A stretch of 8,791 nucleotides of DNA from an uncultured Campylobacter sp. (GTDB lineage: Bacteria > Campylobacterota > Campylobacteria > Campylobacterales > Campylobacteraceae), in assembly GCF_937997405.1 (NCBI RefSeq), contig NZ_CALKTL010000189.1, positions 1-8,791 on the forward strand, given 5' to 3'. The notes beneath the pieces were generated by a model. That model saw only the letters and a program-made list of their open reading frames with translations. It was not told the DNA's origin and did no database searches. Of this stretch, positions 1 through 5,949 are shown piece after piece. Each line of letters begins with the position of its first letter. The first letter of the stretch is position 1. The translations under genes were made by a program, and so were the position numbers.

Positions 1-249
1 TAGTAAAATCTGCGCCCAACTCTCATCCTAAAATTCTATCGCGGTAAAACGCACCGCCGATAAAACTTAAAATTCTATTGCTCAAAGCCGCCCGCATTTT
101 CCCTTATCCTTCAAAATTTCGCTTCGTAAAATTCCAATCCGGCTAGACCTGTTGTATAAAAACACTTCATAAATTCCATTCGCCCATTTACCCGTTTTTA
201 AATGAAATTTCGGCACAATGCGGCTTAAAATTTCATCAGGGAAAGCCAC
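1..249. other. Spacer upstream of lepA
   Basis: No gene is supported here. The stretch carries seven RAATTY hexamers (at 31, 70, 114, 129, 171, 205 and 228), the motif that fills all spacers of this window. A TATAAA at 155-160 could be the -10 box for lepA, about 90 bp before its start, but nothing else supports it. A 72-codon reverse reading frame across this spacer has no ribosome binding site and runs into lepA, so it is not called. The left edge may hold the end of a further gene's untranslated region, which cannot be judged from this window. Confidence 0.5.
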
Positions 250-2046
250 TTGAAAACAAAGAATATCAGAAATTTCAGCATCATCGCGCATATCGACCAC
301 GGCAAATCCACGCTTGCAGACCGTCTAATTAGCGAGTGCAACGCCGTCGAAGCGCGCCAGATGAGCAGCCAGATCATGGATACGATGGATATCGAAAAGG
401 AGCGCGGCATCACGATCAAGGCGCAGTCCGTGCGGCTCGAGTACGAGCTTGGCGGCGAGAAATACGTTTTAAATTTGATCGATACCCCGGGCCACGTGGA
501 TTTTAGCTACGAGGTCTCGCGTTCGCTGGCTAGCTGCGAGGGGGCGATCCTCGTCGTAGATGCCAGCCAGGGCGTGCAGGCGCAGACCATCGCAAACGTC
601 TATATCGCGCTGCAGCACAACCTCGAGATCATCCCCGTGCTTAACAAAATCGATCTGCCCGCCGCCGATCCGCAGCGCGTAAAAGATGAGATCGAGCATG
701 TCATCGGGCTTGATTGCAGCAGCGCGATCGAGGTCAGCGCCAAAACGGGCGTGGGTATCAAGGAGCTTTTAGAGGCGATAATCACTCGCATCCCCGCGCC
801 CAAAATGGACGACGCCGCGCCGCTTAAGGCGCTCATCTACGACAGCTGGTTCGATAACTACCTAGGCGCGCTCGCGCTTGCGAGGCTCTACGACGGCGTG
901 CTGAAAAAGGGCGACGAGGTCTATATCATGGGTAGCGAGAACCGCCACGAGGTGCTTGATCTGATGTATCCCTACCCGCTCGCGCCCGCCAAAGCCCGCG
1001 AGCTTAGCAGCGGCGAAGTGGGCATCGTAGTAATGGGGCTAAAAAACGTCGCCGACGTGCAGGTGGGCGATACGATCACGCTTTTTAAAAATCGCGCCGT
1101 CGCGCCCGTGGGCGGCTTTGAGAAGGCCAAGCCCTTCGTTTTTGCGGGCATCTATCCCGTGCAGACCGATAAATTTGAAGATCTGCGCGACGCTTTGGAT
1201 AAGCTCAGCCTAAACGACAGCTCGCTTAGCTACGAGCCTGAAACGTCGCTCGCGCTAGGATTTGGCTTTCGCGTCGGGTTTTTGGGGCTACTGCATATGG
1301 AGGTCGTGAAGGAGCGGCTCGAGCGCGAGTTTGATCTCGATCTCATCGCTACGGCGCCGACCGTCACATACGCCGTGTATCTCACGGACGGCTCATGCGT
1401 GCGGATACACAGCCCCAGCGAGCTTCCCGCGTCAAATTTTATCGAGCGCATCGAGGAGCCTTACGTCAGGGCGACCATCATCACTCCGAGCGAGTTTTTG
1501 GGCAATCTCATCAGCCTTTTAAATTTGCGCCGCGGCATCCAAACCAAGATGGATTACATCACGCCCGAGCGCGTCCTGCTCGAATACGACGTGCCCACAA
1601 ACGAGATCATAATGGACTTTTACGACAAGCTCAAGTCCTGCACCAAGGGCTACGCGAGCTTCGATTACGAGCCGATCGATTACAGGCGCGGCGATCTCGT
1701 AAAGCTCGACATCCGCGTCGCCGGCGAAGCGGTCGATGCGCTCTCGATCATCGTGCCCGCCTCAAAGGCCGAATCTAAGGGGCGCGACCTCGTCAAAGCG
1801 ATGAAGGAGATCGTGCCGCGGCAGCTTTTTGAAGTCGCTATCCAGGCTAGCATCGGCAACAAGATCATCGCTCGCGAAAATGTCCGCGCCATGGGCAAAA
1901 ACGTGACCGCCAAGTGCTACGGCGGCGACATCACGCGCAAGCGCAAGCTGCTCGAGAAGCAAAAAGAGGGTAAGAAGCGCATGAAAGCAATCGGCAAAGT
2001 AAATCTGCCGAGCGAGGCGTTTTTGAGCGTGCTAAAGATCGATTAA
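250..2046 (+). CDS. lepA: Elongation factor 4 (LepA), ribosome back-translocating GTPase
   Basis: This is a full-length LepA/EF4 of 598 residues, the usual family length. EF4 is a cytoplasmic translational GTPase that binds the ribosome and can move tRNAs back by one step, rescuing stalled or mistranslocated ribosomes, especially under ionic or cold stress. All GTPase motifs are visible: G1 AHIDHGKS at 13-20, G2 RGITIK at 52-57, G3 DTPGH at 78-82 (His82 being the catalytic position), G4 NKID at 132-135 and G5 SAK at 163-165. The C-terminal LepA-specific domain with its many Lys/Arg residues follows, ending in VNLPSEAFLSVLKID, typical of the family. The start is a TTG; a modest AGGGA at 238-242 lies 7 nt upstream, and the N-terminus KNIRNFSIIAH matches where the family begins. 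It stands alone, with a 615-bp repeat-filled spacer behind it, and no terminator hairpin is obvious after the stop. Confidence 0.98.
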   Translation: MKTKNIRNFSIIAHIDHGKSTLADRLISECNAVEARQMSSQIMDTMDIEKERGITIKAQSVRLEYELGGEKYVLNLIDTPGHVDFSYEVSRSLASCEGAILVVDASQGVQAQTIANVYIALQHNLEIIPVLNKIDLPAADPQRVKDEIEHVIGLDCSSAIEVSAKTGVGIKELLEAIITRIPAPKMDDAAPLKALIYDSWFDNYLGALALARLYDGVLKKGDEVYIMGSENRHEVLDLMYPYPLAPAKARELSSGEVGIVVMGLKNVADVQVGDTITLFKNRAVAPVGGFEKAKPFVFAGIYPVQTDKFEDLRDALDKLSLNDSSLSYEPETSLALGFGFRVGFLGLLHMEVVKERLEREFDLDLIATAPTVTYAVYLTDGSCVRIHSPSELPASNFIERIEEPYVRATIITPSEFLGNLISLLNLRRGIQTKMDYITPERVLLEYDVPTNEIIMDFYDKLKSCTKGYASFDYEPIDYRRGDLVKLDIRVAGEAVDALSIIVPASKAESKGRDLVKAMKEIVPRQLFEVAIQASIGNKIIARENVRAMGKNVTAKCYGGDITRKRKLLEKQKEGKKRMKAIGKVNLPSEAFLSVLKID

Positions 2047-2555
2047 ATTTTATGCTTGAGCGGGTGATCTAAATTTCATCTTTTGCCGCGCGACCGTAAA
2101 ATTTGCCTTTAAATTTTGACGATCGTTCGGGCGGTTTAAATTTAGCAGCTCGCCGTTCGGTATGAAATTTCGGCTTTAAATTCCACGATCTTAAGAGGCG
2201 ATTTAAATTTTATGACTGCACGGCTTTAACTATCGCTTGCCGCCTGAGCTGATACATTCGCTGTTGCGCGCCCGTTTTGCGCCGCTTTAAACTCTAGCGT
2301 TCACTGTTCGGTCGTAAAATTTCGCCGCATGCCGTTAGGCTAAAATTTCATCTTTCAAATTTAACATCCCGCGAGCGGTTTAAATTTTTACCGTCCGCCG
2401 ATCATCGCGGTCGCGTCCGTCATCTCCTGCAATTGCACTCGCCATGCCCGTCGCCTTCTGCAAAATTCTATCCGGGCAGCGCCCGCTATGAAATTTTATC
2501 CGCCGCGGATTTATAAAATTTGATTAAATTTTGCCCGTCTTGCCGCATGAAATTC
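2045..2555. repeat. Degenerate 26-28 bp repeat array with AAATTT cores
   Basis: The spacer after lepA (2047-2661) has 18 RAATTY hexamers by eye. Starts lie at 2045, 2071, 2099, 2111, 2138, 2165, 2178, 2205, then 2317, 2343, 2357, 2382, then 2463, 2491, 2516, 2526, 2550 and 2633. Within the clusters most steps are 25-28 bp or 12-14 bp, so the array has a unit of about 27 bp built from two half-units of about 13. Each core is followed by a GC-rich linker, often of the form CGCCGTTCGG or GCGGTTT. The 2211-2316 and 2388-2462 gaps keep similar linkers (for example GGCTTTAAC, CGCTTTAAAC) without intact cores. No gene is supported in this stretch. Its function is unknown. Confidence 0.7.
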
Positions 2556-2608
2556 CATAGTGCGAATGTTTTATAGCAAAACGGCGTGCGTGGCGCATAA
2601 GAGAGCGT

Positions 2609-2644
2609 GCCGATAAATCCAGCAAAAGTGCTAAATTTATCGGC
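2609..2644 (+). promoter_or_regulatory. Strong stem-loop just before the ribosome binding site of the DUF6882-like gene
   Basis: GCCGATAAAT at 2609-2618 is perfectly complementary to ATTTATCGGC at 2635-2644. Two further G-C pairs (2606-2607 with 2646-2647) extend it across one G-U. Inside, after a 2x2 mismatch, AGC (2621-2623) pairs with GCT (2630-2632) around an AAAAGT loop. The AAGGAG ribosome binding site begins at 2652, only 7 nt after the stem. As RNA it could modulate ribosome access or protect the 5' end; as DNA it could be an operator for a dimeric regulator. It does not hide the ribosome binding site in the fold drawn here. Confidence 0.55.
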
Positions 2645-2661
2645 GCGGCAAAAGGAGAAAG

Positions 2662-3366
2662 ATGAAATTTTTAGACCGCTTGGGCGTGGATAGGAGCAGC
2701 TTTGCCGATTTGTTTTCGGCATGTTTGGGTTGCGGCGTAAGGGCGCAAGAGATGGGCTCGAAGCTGATCGTAAAGGGTAGGCACTGGTCTGTGGATTTTG
2801 AGCGCAGCGAGACCCTCTTCGGCGACGATGCGCCGCGCGCCATTTTATATATCGGCAGCGAAGCAAACGCCAGCCGCACGTGGCTGTGGGGGTACGAGAA
2901 CATAAATCACCTCGATGAGCGGCTACTTACCCTTGCGCGAGATGTGCGCGACTTCGACTTGCGGCACGAGCTAGCGGAGCTTGGCACGCCTAAGCTTGCA
3001 CTAAGTGCGGAGATAAACGGGCATGCTCTAAGCGCGATTGCGTGCGGGCTATCGCAGGAGCCGTTATGTTACTACCGCTGCCCGCACGCCGGCGGAGCGG
3101 TATTTGTGGCGTTCGCGGCAGGCGAGTGCGTGGCGCCAGATGGTACGATCAAGCCCGGTATGGACGCAAGCGAGCTCATCTCTTTGGCGCGCGATTACAT
3201 AGGCGCATTTCAGCTAAATCACGCCGTTTTATCGGGGGCGCTTTTGCTTAGAAACGGCACGAAATTTAGCGAAGCGACGGGCAAGATCGTAGCGAATTTT
3301 AAAAATGATGCGCTCTTTTCGTTTGATAATTTGGGGCGGTTAAGCGAAGTGGAGTTTGTTGTATAG
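2662..3366 (+). CDS. DUF6882-like protein of unknown function
   Basis: This 234-residue soluble protein has an ATG start preceded by a strong AAGGAG at 2652-2657, 4 nt away. It has no signal peptide or membrane segment. I recognise a likeness to the DUF6882 family from the central TWLWGYEN motif (73-80), preceded by a short strand with IGSEA (64-68), and from a later hydrophobic stretch with LSAIACGL and CYYRCPHAGGAVFVAF (123-151). The family has no known catalytic role; members occur scattered in bacteria, often next to unrelated genes, which fits this isolated position. The N-terminal part has Cys21 and Cys24 in a CLGC motif, and Cys130s in YYRCPH, but I see no proven metal site. It is flanked by repeat-rich spacers on both sides, so it is probably transcribed alone. 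A hairpin before the ribosome binding site may control it. The gene is very likely real; the family assignment is from memory of the motif and only moderately sure. Confidence 0.8.
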   Translation: MKFLDRLGVDRSSFADLFSACLGCGVRAQEMGSKLIVKGRHWSVDFERSETLFGDDAPRAILYIGSEANASRTWLWGYENINHLDERLLTLARDVRDFDLRHELAELGTPKLALSAEINGHALSAIACGLSQEPLCYYRCPHAGGAVFVAFAAGECVAPDGTIKPGMDASELISLARDYIGAFQLNHAVLSGALLLRNGTKFSEATGKIVANFKNDALFSFDNLGRLSEVEFVV

Positions 3367-3400
3367 AGCCGCAAATATCGCGCCGTGCATTCGCGGCTTT
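3367..3400 (+). terminator. Possible terminator of the DUF6882-like gene
   Basis: AGCCGC at 3367-3372, directly after the TAG stop, pairs with GCGGCT at 3393-3398 over a 20-nt loop, followed by only a short T run (TTTG). The position fits a terminator, but the loop is long and the T tract weak. Confidence 0.35.
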
Positions 3401-3401
3401 G

Positions 3402-3568
3402 AAATTTACGCTGCCAAATTTTGCCCTGCAAATTTATATCGTAGAATTTTTCGTCTTGAAATTTTGCTCGGTAGAATTTGCATCGCGAAATTCTGATGTG
3501 TGAAATTTTGCCTTAAATTTTGCGTTGTGAAATTCTACTGTTCTATCCGCGCTCAAGCCTCTAAATTT
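3402..3568. repeat. Degenerate tandem array, 14-15 bp period, AAATTT/GAATTT cores
   Basis: The 212-bp spacer between the two convergent genes has 11 RAATTY hexamers, at 3402, 3416, 3430, 3444, 3459, 3474, 3488, 3503, 3515, 3530 and 3563. The steps are 14, 14, 14, 15, 15, 14, 15, 12, 15 and 33 bp. The linkers resemble each other loosely (TGCCCTGC, TGCTCGGTA, TGCGTTGTG), giving a rough unit of GAAATTTTGCNNTGT. This is about half of the 27-bp unit in the spacer after lepA. No open reading frame with a ribosome binding site is present. Confidence 0.75.
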
Positions 3569-3578
3569 TAAGACAAAA

Positions 3579-4322
3579 TCAGCCGCCGTCGATGTCGAAA
3601 TCAAGATGCTCTTTGAAATAGGCGCGCAGCCTGCGGCGGTCGTTGCGACCGGGCGTGATCGCAAACCACAGCACGCGGTCGTTCAGATCCTTGCCACGGA
3701 TCAGCACGGTGTCGCGCAGCAAGATGTCATGAAAGTCGCCGTTTAGTTTCCAAGATGAGAGCGCCTTGGCGAAGAAAAAGATCACGATGCCCGCCGCCAG
3801 CATCTCATATGCCATAGTTAGCTGCTCGCTCATGGCGATACCTACTAGCCATAGCACGATCATCGATCCGATCCCAAATTTAAAGAGTCGCTCGTGTTTT
3901 ACATAGCGGGAGTGGCTAAGCGCCGTATAGCCGGTGCAGGTGCGCAGAAAGCCCGGAGTGAGCTTAACGTAGTCGATATTAAAGAGCAGGATTTCGCTCT
4001 TGCGCTCGTTTGAAACGAAGGTAATCGCGTGGTCGTTAAATTTAAACAGCCCGCCGCCATCGCGCCCTTGATACCAAGCTACGCCGGCGATCAAAAGTCC
4101 TAAAATCCCGCCTCCACCGCGTCCGTGGCCGTTTCCTAAAAAAAATTTATCTAAATCTAGCCCTGCCGACATGCCGTAAAAAAATATAAAAGCCATCATC
4201 GCAATGACGAAGATCACGATGAATGAGTTATCGTTTTTGACGCTAAATCCGCCTGTGCTAGTGGTTCGTGAGCCGCGATTACGAAGGGCGGCTTTGTAGT
4301 CTTTGGTAGTAAAAGTAGGCAT
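3579..4322 (-). CDS. Membrane protein of unknown function
   Basis: This is a 247-residue protein that I do not recognise. Its ATG is preceded on the reverse strand by AAGGAAG (4326-4332), a good though close ribosome binding site. About 30 polar residues come first, then a clear membrane helix at 34-53 (FIVIFVIAMMAFIFFYGM). A glycine-rich loop with GHGRGGGG (65-72) and a short hydrophobic stretch (72-84) follow. Residues 92-125 (LFKFNDHAITFV... ILLFNIDYVKL) have a beta-strand pattern like bacterial PH-type membrane-associated domains; this is inference. Two further helices lie at about 149-164 and 171-187. A polar, basic C-terminal tail (191-247) ends in DFDIDGG. It is divergent from the lipoprotein gene, sharing a 304-bp spacer; a TATAAA on the reverse strand at 4393-4398 could be its -10 box. 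The convergent DUF6882-like gene ends 212 bp away. A run of eight T codes part of DKFFLG; it is in frame. Confidence 0.8.
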   Translation of the reverse strand: MPTFTTKDYKAALRNRGSRTTSTGGFSVKNDNSFIVIFVIAMMAFIFFYGMSAGLDLDKFFLGNGHGRGGGGILGLLIAGVAWYQGRDGGGLFKFNDHAITFVSNERKSEILLFNIDYVKLTPGFLRTCTGYTALSHSRYVKHERLFKFGIGSMIVLWLVGIAMSEQLTMAYEMLAAGIVIFFFAKALSSWKLNGDFHDILLRDTVLIRGKDLNDRVLWFAITPGRNDRRRLRAYFKEHLDFDIDGG

Positions 4323-4457
4323 CGGCTTCCTTTATTTCAGGGTTTCAAAACAGCTTGCGCGCCGCTTTTAAACCCGTTTAAAACGGTGGAATTTTATAAA
4401 ATTTCAGATCAAATTCGGATTAAATTTTAAATTTGAAGAGGTTTTAAAATTTAAGCG

Positions 4458-4484
4458 AGTTTCAAATTTAAAGGATTTGAAACT
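4458..4484. repeat. 10-bp perfect inverted repeat
   Basis: AGTTTCAAAT (4458-4467) and ATTTGAAACT (4475-4484) are separated by TTAAAGG. It lies about 112 bp before the lipoprotein -10 box and about 136 bp before the divergent gene's start. It could be an upstream regulator site or an RNA hairpin. There is no T run after it on the plus strand, so a terminator is unlikely. Confidence 0.45.
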
Positions 4485-4568
4485 TAGCCGCCGAGCTACG
4501 CTTAAAATTTACGCTTTCGCTCAAATTTATCAAAATTTAAACGCATAGCGGCGCCGAAAGATCGGAAA

Positions 4569-4601
4569 TTTAGCCCGGGCTAAACCCCGTTTTTATATAA
4601 T
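4569..4601 (+). promoter_or_regulatory. Lipoprotein promoter with an overlapping 16-bp palindrome
   Basis: A perfect TATAAT (4596-4601) in the T-rich context CGTTTTTATATAAT is a typical Campylobacter sigma-70 -10 box, where no -35 consensus is needed. It lies 25 bp before the ATG, giving a leader of roughly 20 nt. The perfect palindrome TTTAGCCCGGGCTAAA (4569-4584) covers the -35 region, a position suited to a repressor or activator of dimeric type. The promoter is well supported; the operator role is inference. Confidence 0.65.
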
Positions 4602-4626
4602 TGCACAAAATTTTAAAGGAGAAAAA

Positions 4627-5145
4627 ATGAAAAAATTTCTAGCTTTGCTTTTTGCGGCGCTATTTTTCGTAGGTTGTGGACAGACTCAGCCGAAAGTGCC
4701 GATCGCAAGCGCGTATAAATTCAAGGGCATTACCTACCAACACTTCCAAAACCATAATCCGAAAAAATTTATCTATCAATCGCCGGAGGCGGTCGAGAAA
4801 AAGTACAACGAGCAGCTTTTAGCGGCGCTAAAAGAGGCGAACCTGCTGGATCAAAACTCTACCGACGAGCTTAAAATTACAATAAAGCACCACAGGGGCT
4901 TTACGGGCGAAGCTACTCCGTTTCCTAGCGATAGAATCGGTGGCATAGAGTTTATCTATGAGGTTCAACTCGTAAGAAACGGCCAAATTTTAAGAAGCTA
5001 TGTGCAAAATGACATCGAGCATTACGATCCGGGATTTTTCGGCAATATGAAAACCATAGCGTTGCAAAATACAGACGATAGCTATGAAAATGCCGCAATT
5101 ACGGCTCTTGTCAAGCATTTGATGGAGATTATAAAGAAATTTTAG
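4627..5145 (+). CDS. Outer- or inner-membrane lipoprotein of unknown function
   Basis: This 172-residue protein has a clear lipoprotein signal: MKKFLALLFAALF followed by a lipobox FVGC with the lipidated Cys at 17. The residue after the Cys is Gly, not Asp, so there is no retention signal of the enteric kind. The mature protein is about 155 residues. It contains a VEKKYNEQLLAALKEANLL helix (54-72), an alternating-strand region with LKITIKHHRGF (82-92), FIYEVQLVRNGQILRSYVQ (109-127), and a C-terminal helix ending in MEIIKKF. This helix-strand make-up suggests a compact periplasmic domain, but I do not recognise a family. The start ATG follows AAAGGAG (4615-4621) by 5 nt and a strong promoter lies just upstream. 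It is transcribed alone, convergent with prs 804 bp away. Confidence 0.88.
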   Translation: MKKFLALLFAALFFVGCGQTQPKVPIASAYKFKGITYQHFQNHNPKKFIYQSPEAVEKKYNEQLLAALKEANLLDQNSTDELKITIKHHRGFTGEATPFPSDRIGGIEFIYEVQLVRNGQILRSYVQNDIEHYDPGFFGNMKTIALQNTDDSYENAAITALVKHLMEIIKKF

Positions 5146-5182
5146 CGGCCAGCTTGGGCGCAACGCACGTGCCCGATGCCGC
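5145..5182 (+). terminator. Weak nested hairpin after the lipoprotein gene
   Basis: GCGGC (5145-5149) pairs with GCCGC (5178-5182), and inside it GGGC (5156-5159) pairs with GCCC (5171-5174). It overlaps the last base of the stop codon. Only ATTTG follows, so a rho-independent terminator is just possible. Confidence 0.25.
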
Positions 5183-5293
5183 ATTTGACTAAATTATAAA
5201 TGATTTTGACGCCTTGCTGGCTTTTAAATCGCGGGATTTTAAAAAATCGCTGCGAGCTTGAGCGGTAAAAATTTAAAGAAGCGGATTGCTTGA

Positions 5294-5317
5294 GGGCTAC
5301 CGATATATCGATAGCCC
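5294..5317. repeat. 24-bp near-perfect palindrome
   Basis: GGGCTA (5294-5299) and TAGCCC (5312-5317) flank CGATATATCG (5301-5310), itself a perfect 10-bp palindrome. Only the pair 5300 (C) and 5311 (A) fails, so 11 of 12 pairs match. There is no loop of the size expected for an RNA hairpin and no T run, which favours a protein-binding DNA site. The bound protein is unknown. Confidence 0.6.
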
Positions 5318-5457
5318 GTCGCCAATAAGCGGCGGAGCGCTCGATAAGCGCGGCATTTTGAGTCTTACAATGCTCTAAAATATAAAAAATTTTGGCGCTA
5401 AATTTTAAATGCTCCGGCTGGTCATTCTTGCCGGCGCGTGCTGCGGATTTTGCGGCG

Positions 5458-5709
5458 AAATTTAAAAACGCGGTTTGCATGATTTAGCGGATGTGAGTTT
5501 TGCAGAAGCGCAGCTGCATGTACAGACGCGAATGTGCGGCAAATTATCATAAATTTAAAACGTAGCGGCGCTGCGCGATCTCATCAAATATGCAGAAAAT
5601 TTTACGGCAAATTTAAAACGCAGTCTCACGGAATTTAGTGCGGTAGATTATAAAATGCGGTTTGCAGCGGCTAATGCGGTAAATTTACTACGCGGTTGCA
5701 GTTAAATTT
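5458..5709. repeat. Loose dispersed repeat, AAATTTAAAACGCGGTTT-like
   Basis: Related segments begin at 5458 (AAATTTAAAAACGCGGTTTG), 5551 (AAATTTAAAACGTAGCGG) and 5609 (AAATTTAAAACGCAGTCT). Another is at 5652 (AAAATGCGGTTTGCAGCGG), and two weaker ones are at 5681 and 5704. GCGGTTTGCA occurs exactly twice, at 5470-5479 and 5657-5666. The copies are diverged and unevenly spaced, so this looks like an old duplication series. It codes for nothing visible. Confidence 0.5.
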
Positions 5710-5903
5710 TTCCGCCGCGCGGAGTAAACGTCACGCATAAATTAAATTTGCCGCATAGAAGCTAAATTTTGCGTCGCAGTTAAATCCACAATAGTCAAAT
5801 CACAGCGAGCTCAACGCTGCAAATTTAGAGCCCATAAGCGCAAGCGCTTGACTTGTGGCTGAGCCGCGATCCCTTACGATAAGATGCCTATTGTTCGCAT
5901 TCC

Positions 5904-5943
5904 TGCGGCTGTATAAAACAAACGACGCCGCATTTTAAATTTT
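5904..5943 (+). terminator. Weak stem-loop with A/T tail near the 3' end of prs
   Basis: TGCGGC (5904-5909) pairs with GCCGCA (5927-5932) over a 17-nt loop, followed on the plus strand by TTTTAAATTTT. If a terminator, it would stop rightward transcription before it runs antisense into prs. It lacks a T run on the prs strand. Confidence 0.2.
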
Positions 5944-5949
5944 AAAATT

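Larger units (their letters stand above)
4323..4626. other. Divergent promoter region with several inverted repeats
   Basis: This spacer separates the divergent membrane-protein and lipoprotein genes. It holds 12 RAATTY hexamers, about one per 25 bp. Inverted repeats include AGTTTCAAAT / ATTTGAAACT (4458-4467 with 4475-4484, 7-nt spacer, perfect), AAATTTGAA / TTCAAATTT (4429-4437 with 4461-4469, which would compete with the former), CCGTTT / AAACGG around one A (4374-4386), and a 16-bp palindrome at 4569-4584. No gene is supported in it. Confidence 0.6.
5146..5949. other. 804-bp spacer between convergent lipoprotein and prs genes
   Basis: This is the longest spacer in the window and no gene in it is supported. 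It holds 15 RAATTY hexamers, a 24-bp near-palindrome at 5294-5317 and a loose repeat family at 5458-5709. A stretch without RAATTY at 5827-5937 contains AAGCG / CGCTT (5836-5849 region) and AGCCGC (5862-5867) matched by GCGGCT (5905-5910). A reverse reading frame at 5142-5480 (112 codons) has no ribosome binding site and is composed largely of low-specificity repeat translation. Because the two flanking genes converge, no promoter is needed here, which makes such a long ordered spacer odd. Confidence 0.6.

Noticed and set aside
1395..1778. 127-codon forward frame inside lepA
   Set aside because: It is a shadow frame of GC-rich lepA, rich in Arg and Ala, with no ribosome binding site.
2486..2903. 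Two overlapping reverse frames (126 and 88 codons)
   Set aside because: They run antisense through the start of the DUF6882-like gene, which has a strong ribosome binding site; no family resemblance.
3402..3568. CRISPR-like array
   Set aside because: The repeated core is only 6 bp with 8-9 bp linkers; no 24-40 bp identical repeats or unique spacers, and no cas gene is present.
3434..3664. 76-codon reverse frame in the 14-15 bp array
   Set aside because: Its protein repeats EFHNAKF-like segments, a direct product of the tandem array, and it overlaps the membrane protein gene.
4138..4145. Run of eight A (T on the coding strand) as a phase-variation tract in the membrane protein gene
   Set aside because: Campylobacter phase variation typically uses long G/C tracts; eight T is within what AT-type codons give by chance and the frame is intact.
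5142..5480. 112-codon reverse frame in the lipoprotein-prs spacer
   Set aside because: No ribosome binding site before its ATG, it overlaps the end of the lipoprotein gene, and its sequence reads through repeat-type DNA without any recognisable domain.
5890..5906. GTTCGCATTCC, resembling a tRNA T-arm
   Set aside because: No matching acceptor, anticodon or D-arm could be folded around it on either strand.
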